From: an uncultured Actinomyces sp.
Lineage (GTDB): Bacteria > Actinomycetota > Actinomycetes > Actinomycetales > Actinomycetaceae
Direction: 5' to 3'
Length of the DNA: 63,818 bases
Assembly: GCA_900541895.1 (NCBI GenBank)
Contig: UWSI01000008.1
Span: 1 to 63,818 of the forward strand
Shown: positions 1-9,020 of the stretch, one piece after another
How positions within the stretch are numbered: the first letter of the stretch is position 1
How the letters are laid out: every line of letters begins with the position of its first letter
Notes under the pieces: generated by a model
The model's input: only the letters and a program-made list of their open reading frames with translations
Database searches by the model: none
Told to the model about the DNA's origin: nothing
Program-made: the position numbers and the translations under genes

Positions 1-60
1 CCCCACCGAAACAACTGGGACTAACCCTCCACCAACTCTTTTTGTCCTTTAACCCGAATC

Positions 61-678
61 ATGTCCTATGTCGAGCTTCATCCAGTCAATCCGCAGACGC
101 GACTTCTTGATCGCGTTGTTGGCGTCCTTCGAGAAGGTGGTTTGATCGCACTGCCGACAGATTCTGGCTATGCGCTTGCCTGTCTTATGGGCAACAAATC
201 GGGAATTGATCGAATTCGGCAGATTCGCAAACTCGATGACAAACACAATTACTCGTTGCTATGTGATGCTTTCTCGCGTCTGGGTGATTTAGTGATTATG
301 GACAATTCACAATTCCGGGCAATGAAAGCAACAACTCCCGGTCCGTACACATTCATCCTTCCCGGGACAAAAGAAGTTCCCAGAATGACACTGAATAAGA
401 AGAAACACACCATCGGGGTGCGGATCCCTGACCATCGTGTTGTTCAGTCACTTCTTGCTGCGCTGGGGCAGCCCCTAGTTGCCTCATCTCTTATCCTTCC
501 AGGAGAAGAACAGGTGATGAGTGACGGCTTCGAGGTCGATGACAAAATCGGTTCACTTGTCGATTTGGTTGTTGTGGCTCCAGTAGGAGGAGACGAAGCA
601 ACATCGGTTATCGACTATACGGATGGCGTGGGACGAGTCGCGCGACGTGGCGCAGGGGATACCAGTCTTTGGGAGTAG
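61..678 (+). CDS. L-threonylcarbamoyladenylate synthase (Sua5/YrdC family)
   Basis: The 205-residue protein is a single YrdC domain over nearly its whole length, with no C-terminal Sua5 extension. The family makes threonylcarbamoyl-AMP from threonine, bicarbonate and ATP, the first step of t6A modification at position 37 of ANN-decoding tRNAs in the cytosol. Recognisable parts are the N-terminal segment GLIALPTDSGYAL, the basic nucleotide-binding stretch near residue 60 (LDDKHNYSLL), the TPGPYTFILPG segment and the C-terminal TSVIDYTD block. The ATG at 61 fits the usual family start. No good ribosome binding site is visible and only 60 bases lie upstream, so the promoter cannot be judged. The next gene follows after about 100 bases. 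Confidence 0.93.
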   Translation: MSYVELHPVNPQTRLLDRVVGVLREGGLIALPTDSGYALACLMGNKSGIDRIRQIRKLDDKHNYSLLCDAFSRLGDLVIMDNSQFRAMKATTPGPYTFILPGTKEVPRMTLNKKKHTIGVRIPDHRVVQSLLAALGQPLVASSLILPGEEQVMSDGFEVDDKIGSLVDLVVVAPVGGDEATSVIDYTDGVGRVARRGAGDTSLWE

Positions 679-775
679 CCTCCAAGGCTGCGTAAGCAGC
701 ATCACGCTTCAATCGCATCTCTTATCCCTTTTGTCGCCGTGTTTTCGCTTCAATAACCGGTAGCATGAGAGGGCT

Positions 776-2194
776 ATGAAGAAGCTTTCCCTCAAAGTGT
801 GGACACTCCTTGGTCTATGCGGTCTGCTGTGCGTCGGTTTGGCGTTCTCAGGCTGGTTTTATTCCGCGCATGCTCTTCCACGAACCTCAATCGCAGGTCA
901 GTCTTTCTCTTCGTCCTCTCGGGCTCAGGTCAACGAGGCGCTCAAACATCGCGTTGAGTCGGCTCAAGTTACTTTGCAGTTGGGCGATACGACACAGCAG
1001 GCTAGCTTGGAGGACCTAGGCATCACTGTTGATATCCCCGCGACAGTCGATGCTGCTTTCTCAGAGAATTCAGGTTTGCTCTCTCGTTTCCTTGGGATCT
1101 TCCGCTCTCGGTCGATCACCCCTGTCGTTCAACTTGATAACTCCCAGCTCTCTCGATTCGGAGCTTCTTTAGCTCAGCGCGTGGGGACCCCTGTGAGTGA
1201 TGCAGCTTTGTCACCTAAGGAAGACGGATCGGGATTCACGGTGGTTCCCTCTCATGAGGGTATTGCATTGAATACGGCTGATCTTGCGAAAGTCCAACAG
1301 GATGTCGCTCAAGATTTGGGTTCTTCCCCGAGAACTATTAGCGTTGAGGTTCAACAACCGAAGATTACTACTCAGAGAGCCGAAGAAGCACTCACTCAAG
1401 CGCAATCACTGATTGCTCCCAGCGTCACGATCACTGATGGTATTGATGATTTCACTGCGTCGAAGGCCGACAAAATGAAATGGGTCAAGGTGAGCGCAGA
1501 GGGTGATCGAGCTGCTGTGCTTGATTCGGATGCGCTATCAGCTTGGGTGAATGATCTTGCAAAATCGACGAACGTTGAATCCGAAAAAGGAATTCAGGGT
1601 GTTAATAGTCGTGGTGACGTTGTTGGTGTGCTCAAAGCTGGGACGGTTGGTTATCGCGCGAACAATACACAGTCTGTAATTTCTGGAATTGCGGACGCCC
1701 TCAATAATGGGAAATCCTATTCGGGCGATTTTGATTACGACAAGATTCAGCCTGAATATGATCGCCAAGATATTCCTGACGGCTACGGTGATCATGTTTA
1801 TCAGGCCTCGGCCGGTGAAAAATGGATCGATATCGACTTGTCGAAGAACACGGTTTCTGCCTATGAAGGCCGGACAATAGTTCACGGTCCAACCCCGATG
1901 GTCCCGGGTGCGCCCAATACTCCAACCGTAACCGGCAAGTTCCATGTCTATTTGCAATACGCCTCTCAGACAATGGAAGGTGAAAATGCAGATGGCACGA
2001 ACTACCGGACAGAAGGCGTCCCATGGGTCACCTACTTCTACGCGGGGTATGCACTGCACGGTGCTCCGTGGCGTTCCTCTTTTGGATGGTCCGGTTACGG
2101 TGGCTCTCACGGGTGTGTGAATATGCCGGTTGACGGTGCACACTGGATTTATGACTGGGCAGATAACGGGACGGTAGTTATCAGCCACTACTAA
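776..2194 (+). CDS. L,D-transpeptidase, membrane-anchored (YkuD domain)
   Basis: A 472-residue envelope protein. Residues about 7-30 form an N-terminal membrane anchor, the middle is a long region like the PG_binding_4 domains that precede YkuD enzymes, and the C-terminal ~130 residues are the YkuD catalytic domain. The active-site signature is visible as YALHG followed by SHGCVN (about residues 444-449), with Cys about 447 as the nucleophile. Family members form 3-3 cross-links in peptidoglycan outside the membrane and are less sensitive to most penicillins than D,D-transpeptidases. The gene stands between sua5 and rarA. A TAGCAT hexamer at 761-766 lies 9 nt before the ATG, so the mRNA leader, if this is the promoter, is very short. 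Confidence 0.93.
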   Translation: MKKLSLKVWTLLGLCGLLCVGLAFSGWFYSAHALPRTSIAGQSFSSSSRAQVNEALKHRVESAQVTLQLGDTTQQASLEDLGITVDIPATVDAAFSENSGLLSRFLGIFRSRSITPVVQLDNSQLSRFGASLAQRVGTPVSDAALSPKEDGSGFTVVPSHEGIALNTADLAKVQQDVAQDLGSSPRTISVEVQQPKITTQRAEEALTQAQSLIAPSVTITDGIDDFTASKADKMKWVKVSAEGDRAAVLDSDALSAWVNDLAKSTNVESEKGIQGVNSRGDVVGVLKAGTVGYRANNTQSVISGIADALNNGKSYSGDFDYDKIQPEYDRQDIPDGYGDHVYQASAGEKWIDIDLSKNTVSAYEGRTIVHGPTPMVPGAPNTPTVTGKFHVYLQYASQTMEGENADGTNYRTEGVPWVTYFYAGYALHGAPWRSSFGWSGYGGSHGCVNMPVDGAHWIYDWADNGTVVISHY

Positions 2195-2206
2195 AGGTGA
2201 GTGAAG

Positions 2207-3583
2207 ATGGATCTCTTTGATACGCAGGGGATCGAAGATTTCGGGACTCCGGTAGTTGATGACCATGCGCCACTCGCGGTTCGAATGCGTCCGCAAAGCG
2301 CTGATGAGATTGTTGGCCAGCAACACCTGCTTAAGCCGGGATCGCCTCTGCGTAGACTTCTCACTCCATCTACTGATTCCCCCGCGGGTTTAAGCTCTGT
2401 GATTTTATGGGGGCCTCCGGGAACCGGAAAGACCACTCTTGCGTACCTGATCGCACGTGCTTCTGGTCGCAGATTCTGCGAGGTTTCTGCAGTTACATCC
2501 GGGGTAAAAGACCTTCGTGATGTGATCTCGCAAGCGCGGCGAGGTCTGACAACAACAGGAGAGGAAACAATCCTTTTTGTTGATGAGGTTCACCGTTTTT
2601 CAAAATCACAGCAGGATGCTCTTCTTCCAGCTGTCGAAAATCGTTGGGTAACCCTAGTAGCTGCAACGACAGAGAACCCATCCTTTTCGGTGATTTCTCC
2701 GCTTCTGTCTCGTTCCCTACTTCTTACTCTTCATGCGTTGAGCAGTGAAGATCTCTCCCTTCTTCTTGATCGTGCCTTGACAAGTGAATCGGGATTGAAG
2801 TCTCTATTCACCCTATCTGCAGATGCCCGCTCAGCTTTGTTGCGCTTGGCAGGCGCAGATGCTCGCAAGGCCCTGACTCTTCTCGAGGCTGCAGCGGCCT
2901 CGTGCCTTGAGCGTGGGGGAGAGGGCCAGCTAGCGGAGGACGGGAACGCTCCTCGGGAAATCGAAATCGCCGATGTTGAGAATGCTGCTAATCAGGCCTT
3001 AGTGCGTTGGGATCAAGATCAGCACTACGACGTGGCAAGCGCCTTCATTAAATCGATGCGCGGATCTGATGTTGATGCGGCTATCCACTATCTTGCACGC
3101 ATGCTTGAAGCAGGGGAAGACCCGCGCTTCATCGCGCGACGCATTATGATCTGTGCCGCTGAAGATGTTGGAATGGCCGCACCCGAGGTCCTCACCACGG
3201 CTGTTTCCGCAGCGCAAGCGGTTGCAATGGTCGGAATGCCAGAAGCTCGAATTATTCTGAGTGAAGCTGTGATTGCGGTGGCAGTTGCCCCAAAGTCTAA
3301 TCGCGCTTACCTTGCTATTGACGCCGCCTTGGGGGATATTCGTCAAGGAAAAGGGGGACCGGTTCCTCCGCACCTCCGGGATGCTCATTACAGTGGTGCT
3401 CAAGCTCTTGGACACGGTGTGGACTACATTTATGCGCACGATGCACCTCACCATGTCGCGGCCCAGTACTATCTGCCCGAAGATCTTCGCGGAACGTCCT
3501 ACTACCGTCCAACGACGAATGGCAATGAGGCTATGCTCACGAAACGCTTAGCTGCGCTTCGCGAATTGCTTAAAGTACGTTAG
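2207..3583 (+). CDS. rarA: Replication-associated recombination protein A (AAA+ ATPase)
   Basis: RarA/MgsA/WRNIP1-family AAA+ ATPase of 458 residues, active at stalled replication forks and single-strand gaps. The Walker A motif GPPGTGKT is at about residues 69-76, Walker B ILFVDEVH near 120, and the C-terminal half carries the MgsA-type tetramerisation domain (DPRFIARRIMICAAEDVGMA onward). A GTG at 2201 could extend the frame by two codons, but the ribosome binding site AAAGGTGA (2193-2200) is spaced correctly only for the ATG at 2207. It begins 12 bases after the L,D-transpeptidase stop, so the two are probably co-transcribed. rarA followed by rpsD and alaS is a conserved actinobacterial order. 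Confidence 0.96.
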   Translation: MDLFDTQGIEDFGTPVVDDHAPLAVRMRPQSADEIVGQQHLLKPGSPLRRLLTPSTDSPAGLSSVILWGPPGTGKTTLAYLIARASGRRFCEVSAVTSGVKDLRDVISQARRGLTTTGEETILFVDEVHRFSKSQQDALLPAVENRWVTLVAATTENPSFSVISPLLSRSLLLTLHALSSEDLSLLLDRALTSESGLKSLFTLSADARSALLRLAGADARKALTLLEAAAASCLERGGEGQLAEDGNAPREIEIADVENAANQALVRWDQDQHYDVASAFIKSMRGSDVDAAIHYLARMLEAGEDPRFIARRIMICAAEDVGMAAPEVLTTAVSAAQAVAMVGMPEARIILSEAVIAVAVAPKSNRAYLAIDAALGDIRQGKGGPVPPHLRDAHYSGAQALGHGVDYIYAHDAPHHVAAQYYLPEDLRGTSYYRPTTNGNEAMLTKRLAALRELLKVR

Positions 3584-3599
3584 ACTGATGCGGTTGTCT

Positions 3600-3703
3600 T
3601 ATCGGGCAACGTATACCTGGGGTCTTAGCCGACGGCGATATGCCTGGAGTTGACCCCGCATTCGTTTTGCGAATGCGACATAAGAGACAGGAAAGGTCAT
3701 TTA
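3600..3703 (+). promoter_or_regulatory. Structured leader of rpsD (candidate r-protein control region)
   Basis: The leader folds into two evident elements. GGGGTC (about 3620) can pair with GACCCC (about 3652), and an 8-bp hairpin at 3657-3677 (CGCATTCG / CGAATGCG, 5-nt loop) sits just upstream of the GAAAGG ribosome binding site. S4 represses its own translation through leader RNA in some bacteria, so a similar role here is plausible. It is not a match to any described S4 leader I can name. Confidence 0.35.
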
Positions 3704-4327
3704 ATGGCTCACAATCGTTCACGCAAGCAGGTGCGCGAGTCCCGCGCGCTGGGCTTTGCTCTCACCCCGAAGGCTGTTCGTTACTTCGAAAAGCGTCCGT
3801 ATGGTCCCGGCGAACACGGTCGCACCCGTCGCCGCCAGGAATCTGACTACGCTGTTCGTCTGAAGGAAAAGCAGCGTCTGCGCGCTCAGTACGGCATTCG
3901 TGAGGCTCAGATGCGTCACGTCTTCGAAGAAGCACGTCGTACTGCTGGCCTGACCGGTGAGAACTTGGTCGAGCTCCTTGAAATGCGTCTTGACGCTCTG
4001 GTGCTGCGTGCAGGTTTTGCTCGCACCATCCAGCAGGCACGTCAGTTCGTCGTTCACCGTCACATCATGGTTGACGGCAAGATCGTCGATCGTCCCTCCT
4101 TCCGTGTGAAGCCGGGACAGACCCTGCAGGTCAAGCCGAAGTCTCAGACCAGCGTCCCCTTCGAGATTGCAGCTGAAGGCATCAACCAGGAAGCTCTTCC
4201 CGCAACTCCCGATTACCTGGACGTTGACATTGCTCGCCTGAAGGCAACGCTGGTGCGTCGCCCGAAGCGCGCTGAAGTTCCCGTCACCTGCGACGTGCAG
4301 ATGGTCGTCGAACACTACTCGCGCTGA
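3704..4327 (+). CDS. rpsD: 30S ribosomal protein S4
   Basis: S4, 207 residues, an assembly-initiating protein of the small subunit that binds the 5' domain of 16S rRNA. The N-terminus MAHNRSRKQVRESRALG is typical of actinobacterial S4 of the Cys-free type (no zinc-binding CxxC pairs). The S4 RNA-binding domain follows in the middle (MRLDALVLRAGFARTIQQAR ... VHRHIMVDGKIV). The frame is open 18 codons further upstream, but the ATG at 3704 has the ribosome binding site GAAAGG at 3691-3696 and gives the family length. Here rpsD stands apart from the rpsM-rpsK-rpoA cluster, next to rarA and alaS, as in many actinobacteria. A strong terminator follows immediately. Confidence 0.98.
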   Translation: MAHNRSRKQVRESRALGFALTPKAVRYFEKRPYGPGEHGRTRRRQESDYAVRLKEKQRLRAQYGIREAQMRHVFEEARRTAGLTGENLVELLEMRLDALVLRAGFARTIQQARQFVVHRHIMVDGKIVDRPSFRVKPGQTLQVKPKSQTSVPFEIAAEGINQEALPATPDYLDVDIARLKATLVRRPKRAEVPVTCDVQMVVEHYSR

Positions 4328-4338
4328 GTGTGTCTTCC

Positions 4339-4376
4339 AAGACCCCGAGGGTTTCCCTCGGGGTCTTGTTCTTTTT
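4339..4376 (+). terminator. Intrinsic terminator after rpsD
   Basis: A perfect 13-bp stem (AAGACCCCGAGGG with its complement, TTT loop) is followed by a T-rich stretch (GTTCTTTTTC). It closes the rpsD transcript. Confidence 0.93.
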
Positions 4377-4418
4377 CTCGAGTCGTCTTGTCAATACACG
4401 ATTCTTATTGATGTCCAC

Positions 4419-4432
4419 TACTATGGGGTACT
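4419..4432 (+). promoter_or_regulatory. Putative -10 box for near-leaderless alaS
   Basis: TACTAT at 4419-4424 matches TANNNT and lies 8 nt before the alaS ATG, which would give an mRNA starting at or next to the start codon. A GGGG at 4425-4428 could instead be a weak ribosome binding site on a longer transcript. Confidence 0.4.
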
Positions 4433-7141
4433 ATGCGCACTTCTGAAATTCGTCAACGTTGGCTTGACTACTTTGCATCGCAAGGACACGAGATTCGTCC
4501 ATCTGTTTCTTTGGTGTCTCCTGAGCCTTCTATTTTGTTCACCATCGCTGGAATGGTGCCCTTCATTCCTTACATCACCGGTGTTGAACCGGCACCTTGG
4601 CCCAGGGCTGCATCCGTTCAAAAGTGCATTCGTACGAACGATATCGACAACGTCGGTCGCACGACCCGTCACGGCACTTTCTTCCAGATGAATGGTAATT
4701 TCTCCTTCGGTGATTACTTCAAAGAAGGCGCTATTCACTTCGCGTGGGATTTGCTCACTGGTTCGCAATCGGAAGGCAAGTATGGCCTCGATGGCGATCG
4801 CATGTGGGTCACCATTTGGGAGAAGGACGCTGAGGCATTTGATGTTCTGACTAAGCAGGTCGGAATGGATCCTCGCCACATTGTGCGCCTGCCCCGAGAA
4901 GAAAACTTCTGGGACACCGGTCAGCCCGGTCCCGCAGGTCCCTGCTGCGAGTGGCACTACGATCGTGGCCCTGCTTATGGTCCCGAGGCCGTGGGGGGCA
5001 ATGTTGACCCGGGCGGCGACCGCTATCTTGAGCTGTGGAATCTCGTTTTTGACCAGTACATGCGCGGCGAGGGAAGCGGTAAGGATTACCCGCTACTGGG
5101 TGAGCTTGACCAGAAAGCGATCGATACCGGTGCAGGTTTGGAACGTTTGGCTTTCGTCATGCAAGACAAACCGAATATGTATGAGATTGATGAGGTTTAT
5201 CCCGTTATCGCTGCCGCTGAAGAGATGAGCGGTAAGCGCTATGGTCTTGGTGCGGCCGGTCCCGAGGCCGGTGCCGCCTACGACGATGACGTTCGTCTGC
5301 GTGTGGTTGCTGACCACGTACGCTCTTCGCTGATGCTAATTGGTGATGGAGTCCGGCCTGGAAATGATGGCCGTGGCTATGTGCTTCGCCGCCTCATTCG
5401 ACGCGCAGTTCGTTCGATGCGTTTGCTGGGTGTTGATACGGCTACGATGCCGACTCTGCTGACTGCTTCGAAGGAAGCGATGAAGGCTTCCTACCCTGAA
5501 CTCGAAGAGAATTGGGGAACAATTTCTGAAGTGGCATATGCAGAAGAAGATGCATTCCGTCGTACTCTTACTGCGGGTACCACTATTCTTGATGCCGCAG
5601 TTGAGAAGGCAAAGGCCGCTCCAGGTGCTCCGATGATTTCTGGCGAAGCGGCATTCTCGCTTCACGACACCTATGGCTTCCCGATTGACCTGACTCTGGA
5701 GATGGCGTCGGAACAGGGCGTCCACGTTGACGAGGCTGCTTTCCGTGCGCTTATGGAGGAACAGAAGGAACGCGCACGTGCTGATGCTCGTGCGAAGAAG
5801 ACCGGCCACACCGACGTTCGTATTTTCCACGATATCGAAAAGGAACTCGGCGGCGGTTCAACTTTTGTTGGCTACACAGAGAGCGCCTCGGACGCCCAAG
5901 TGGCAGGCCTGCTGGTTGATGGCGTTCCAACCCCTGCGGTCAGCGCGCCCGCTGAAGTAGAAATCATCCTGGACCGAACCCCCTTCTATGCGGAAATGGG
6001 TGGTCAGCTCGCTGATCACGGCACCATTCGACTTGCTGATGGCGGCGTTATTGAGGTTCACGACGTACAGGCTCCCGTTCGTGGTCTTTCCGTACATCGT
6101 GGCACCCTGACTGAGGGGACTGCGACGCTGGGGGAGAAGGCTTTTGCGCAGATCGACACTGAGCGTCGACTCGCTATCGCCCGTGCTCACACGGCAACGC
6201 ACATGGTCTATGCGGGACTACGACGCATTGTTAACAAAGATGCGGAACAAGCCGGTAGCGAGAACTCGCCTTCACGTTTGCGCTTTGATTTCACGAACTC
6301 AAGTTCGCTTGGCGAAGGCCAGCTGAACGAAATTGAAAGCCTTGTCAACGAAAAGCTTGCACAAAATCTTCCTGTGAACACAGAGATTATGTCTCTTGAT
6401 GAGGCCAAGCGATCGGGAGCGATCGCGCTCTTCGGTGAGAAGTACGGTTCTGAGGTCCGAGTGGTGACTATCGGTGACAACTTCGATCGTGAGCTCTGCG
6501 GTGGTACCCACGTTCCATCCACTGGTCATCTTGGACGCATTACCGTCTTGGGTGAAGGATCCATTGGTTCTGGTGTTCGTCGTATTGATGCGCTTGTTGG
6601 TGATGGGGCATATTCCTTCCAAGCGAAGGAACACGCGTTAGTTTCGCAGCTGACCTCGATGCTGGGTGGACGACCAGATGAACTCGCGACGCGACTTGAG
6701 TCTGTCATGACTCGTCTTCGTGACGCCGAGAAGGAACTTCAGAAGATTCGCGAGCAGCAGGCTCTAGCCGAAGCCGCTCTTCTTGCCCAGAATGCTCGTA
6801 AGATCGGTAAATTTACTTCGGTTGTTGCGCCCGTTGGTGCTCTTGGTACGGCAGATGAGCTCCGTGCAATGGCAACTGATGTGCGTGAACGTCTGGGCAA
6901 TGATGGCCCGGTTTTAGTTGCTCTCGCGGCAATTATTAACGGGAAGCCCATGGTAACTGTTGCAACCAACGATCTGGCGCGTCAGCACAGTGCGCGCGCG
7001 GGACAGTTTGTTCGTCGCGCTGCAAAGATTCTCGGTGGCGGCGGCGGGGGTCGTGATGACCTTGCACAGGGCGGTGGCTCAAACTCCGCAGCAATTGACG
7101 ACGCATTGGCGGATGTGAACGAGCAGATTAAAGAGCTGTGA
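4433..7141 (+). CDS. alaS: Alanyl-tRNA synthetase
   Basis: Full-length class II synthetase of 902 residues that charges tRNA-Ala in the cytosol. The N-terminal catalytic core starts MRTSEIRQRWLDYFASQGH and includes the motif 2 region RTTRHGTFFQMNGNFSFGDYF. The editing domain carries its zinc ligands in HTATH (about residue 584) and CGGTH (about 688). The C-terminal DHHA1 domain ends with a glycine-rich loop (GGGGGGRDDLAQGGG). The ATG at 4433 matches the usual first residue. Its stop overlaps the ruvX start (TGATG), so the synthetase and the downstream repair and cell-wall genes are translationally linked. Confidence 0.98.
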   Translation: MRTSEIRQRWLDYFASQGHEIRPSVSLVSPEPSILFTIAGMVPFIPYITGVEPAPWPRAASVQKCIRTNDIDNVGRTTRHGTFFQMNGNFSFGDYFKEGAIHFAWDLLTGSQSEGKYGLDGDRMWVTIWEKDAEAFDVLTKQVGMDPRHIVRLPREENFWDTGQPGPAGPCCEWHYDRGPAYGPEAVGGNVDPGGDRYLELWNLVFDQYMRGEGSGKDYPLLGELDQKAIDTGAGLERLAFVMQDKPNMYEIDEVYPVIAAAEEMSGKRYGLGAAGPEAGAAYDDDVRLRVVADHVRSSLMLIGDGVRPGNDGRGYVLRRLIRRAVRSMRLLGVDTATMPTLLTASKEAMKASYPELEENWGTISEVAYAEEDAFRRTLTAGTTILDAAVEKAKAAPGAPMISGEAAFSLHDTYGFPIDLTLEMASEQGVHVDEAAFRALMEEQKERARADARAKKTGHTDVRIFHDIEKELGGGSTFVGYTESASDAQVAGLLVDGVPTPAVSAPAEVEIILDRTPFYAEMGGQLADHGTIRLADGGVIEVHDVQAPVRGLSVHRGTLTEGTATLGEKAFAQIDTERRLAIARAHTATHMVYAGLRRIVNKDAEQAGSENSPSRLRFDFTNSSSLGEGQLNEIESLVNEKLAQNLPVNTEIMSLDEAKRSGAIALFGEKYGSEVRVVTIGDNFDRELCGGTHVPSTGHLGRITVLGEGSIGSGVRRIDALVGDGAYSFQAKEHALVSQLTSMLGGRPDELATRLESVMTRLRDAEKELQKIREQQALAEAALLAQNARKIGKFTSVVAPVGALGTADELRAMATDVRERLGNDGPVLVALAAIINGKPMVTVATNDLARQHSARAGQFVRRAAKILGGGGGGRDDLAQGGGSNSAAIDDALADVNEQIKEL

Positions 7142-7611
7142 TGCGATCGGGAGTTCGTCTGGCTGTCGATGTTGGGACGGTCAGGGTCGGCCTTGCGCGA
7201 AGTGACGCGGGGGGCATCCTGGCCCTTCCTCTCGAAACACTGACACGCCAAGACGATGCTTCGGAAATTAACGAGATTGTTCGCTATGCCCATCAGCTTG
7301 AGGTCATTGAAATAATCGTTGGCTTACCGAGGCATATGCGCGGTGGCGAAGGAATTTCAGCCAAGGGCGCACGTCGTTACGCGCGAAAGCTTAAGATGGT
7401 TTTACCTGAGTGTCGTGTGTGCTTAGTTGACGAACGCTTAAGCTCACACGAAGGGCATGAGCGTCTTCTCCAAGCCGGAGTTGAACGGCGTGAACATCGT
7501 CAGATGATTGACCAGGTGGCTGCGTCTATTATTCTTGAAACAGCTTTGGAAATGGAACGAATGAGCGGACGAGCTCCTGGAAAGGAACTCGTCCTTGAGG
7601 AAGGACAGTGA
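7141..7611 (+). CDS. ruvX: Putative Holliday junction resolvase YqgF/RuvX
   Basis: YqgF/RuvX RNase H-like nuclease of 156 residues. The family is linked to Holliday junction resolution and, in some species, to processing the 5' end of pre-16S rRNA. The first acidic motif is in VRLAVDVGTVRVGLARSD, the central block is EIIVGLPRHMRGG, and the second acidic residues lie in VCLVDERLSS. The C-terminal DQVAASIILE helix completes the fold. A GTG at 7138 is also in frame, but the ATG at 7141 forms the TGATG overlap seen again at the next two junctions (ruvX-mltG and mltG-aroE), which supports one polycistronic mRNA. Confidence 0.93.
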   Translation: MRSGVRLAVDVGTVRVGLARSDAGGILALPLETLTRQDDASEINEIVRYAHQLEVIEIIVGLPRHMRGGEGISAKGARRYARKLKMVLPECRVCLVDERLSSHEGHERLLQAGVERREHRQMIDQVAASIILETALEMERMSGRAPGKELVLEEGQ

Positions 7612-9020
7612 TGAGCGACAATACGCCCGGATATCCTTTCCCCAAGCGAGCGAGCATTCACCAACGTCGCGCGCAAGAATCTGTACCTCCAGAACCGCAG
7701 GTGCATCGTGAGGAATCACGGCCTAGTGACAGCCTTGGGGCGTCACGTACTTCGGCACGCTCACATGTGAACGATACTGACTTTGATCAGATTGTTCGTC
7801 CGGGTAGTCATGAGACTCTTGATCCAGAAACGGCAGTGCCCACAGGCCTCCCAACGCGTCGTACTCGACGTGTAGCTCATGAAGAGGCGGTGTCCGAGAC
7901 GACTGGTATGCGGAGCCGACGCCTTGCGCAAGAACGGCGTGCGGTTCGCAAACGCAGGCGCCGTCGTTCAATTCGTACATTCATCGTTCTTCTTCTGACC
8001 CTTACGCTCTGTGCTGGTGGAATTTATCTTGCTTACACACAGCTTCGAGGTTCCTCCTCCTCAAGTACGGCGGCTGATGATTTTCCGGGTCCAGGAAATG
8101 GTCAAGTTGTCGTCACAATTTATGACGGTGAATCGGGCCAGCAGATTGGACAACGACTTGTCGATGCCGGTGTCGTCAAGTCTCTCTCTGCTTTTATTCG
8201 TGCGTTTGAGGCTAATAAGGCCGCTGTCGGGATTCGTCCAGGTAGTTATACCTTGAAGAAAGAGATGAGCGCTTCTGGGGCAATCGCCGCGCTCCTTGAT
8301 GACGCGAATCGTATGGATAATACGGTGACTGTTACCCCTGGACAAACGAAGGACCAAGTCGCCGAACAGATTGCTCTAGTGACAGAAATTCCACTTGACC
8401 AGGTCAAAACCGCGATGGCGGATGCAACGACTATTGGCTTGCCCGCTGAAGCAAATGGGAATGTTGAAGGATGGCTGGCCCCGGGCTCCTATGAACTTGG
8501 AGAGGGAGAGACCGCTGAGTCATTAATTACTCAAATGGTGTCTGCCACCAAGAAGCAACTTGATGACCTCGGTGTGCCTGCGGCAGATCGGGAGAAAGTC
8601 CTCACAAAAGCATCGATTCTTGAGCGTGAGGTTCGAAACCCCGAATACTTGCCGATGGTGTCGCGGGTTATTGACAACCGCCTTGCCGATACGAACGGCG
8701 AGACCCGCGGGCTGTTACAAATGGATTCGACTGTTCTTTATGGAGTTGGGAAAACCGGTGGTATTCCTACTGCCGAGGACCTTGCTGCTGATAATCCTTA
8801 CAATACGTATCGAAATCCGGGGCTTCCGCCATCGCCGATTTCTCAGCCGTCTAGGGAGGCCATTAATGCGGCAATTCACCCTGCCGAGGGGAATTGGCTG
8901 TACTTTGTGACTGTTGATCTGGACTCTGGTGAAACTCTCTTTGCCGCGACCCATGATGAGCAAACTCAGAATACGAAGCGTCTTGAGGAATATTGTTCAA
9001 CCCATCAGGGGAAGTGCTGA
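7611..9020 (+). CDS. mltG: Endolytic murein transglycosylase MltG (YceG-like)
   Basis: A 469-residue membrane-bound lytic transglycosylase that cuts nascent glycan strands and so sets their length. The first ~115 residues are a disordered, charged cytoplasmic region ending in an Arg-rich run, followed by one membrane segment at about 120-145 and the extracytoplasmic YceG domain. The catalytic glutamate region is recognisable as KASILEREV, and the domain ends with DEQTQNTKRLEEY. The ATG at 7611 is preceded by GAGGAAGGA with correct spacing and overlaps the ruvX stop as TGATG. The order ruvX-mltG-aroE is conserved in actinobacteria. Confidence 0.95.
   Translation: MSDNTPGYPFPKRASIHQRRAQESVPPEPQVHREESRPSDSLGASRTSARSHVNDTDFDQIVRPGSHETLDPETAVPTGLPTRRTRRVAHEEAVSETTGMRSRRLAQERRAVRKRRRRRSIRTFIVLLLTLTLCAGGIYLAYTQLRGSSSSSTAADDFPGPGNGQVVVTIYDGESGQQIGQRLVDAGVVKSLSAFIRAFEANKAAVGIRPGSYTLKKEMSASGAIAALLDDANRMDNTVTVTPGQTKDQVAEQIALVTEIPLDQVKTAMADATTIGLPAEANGNVEGWLAPGSYELGEGETAESLITQMVSATKKQLDDLGVPAADREKVLTKASILEREVRNPEYLPMVSRVIDNRLADTNGETRGLLQMDSTVLYGVGKTGGIPTAEDLAADNPYNTYRNPGLPPSPISQPSREAINAAIHPAEGNWLYFVTVDLDSGETLFAATHDEQTQNTKRLEEYCSTHQGKC

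Noticed and set aside
1538..2326. 262-codon minus-strand open frame opposite the L,D-transpeptidase gene
   Set aside because: It lies antisense to a gene with an intact active site, and the product shows no domain or start signal.
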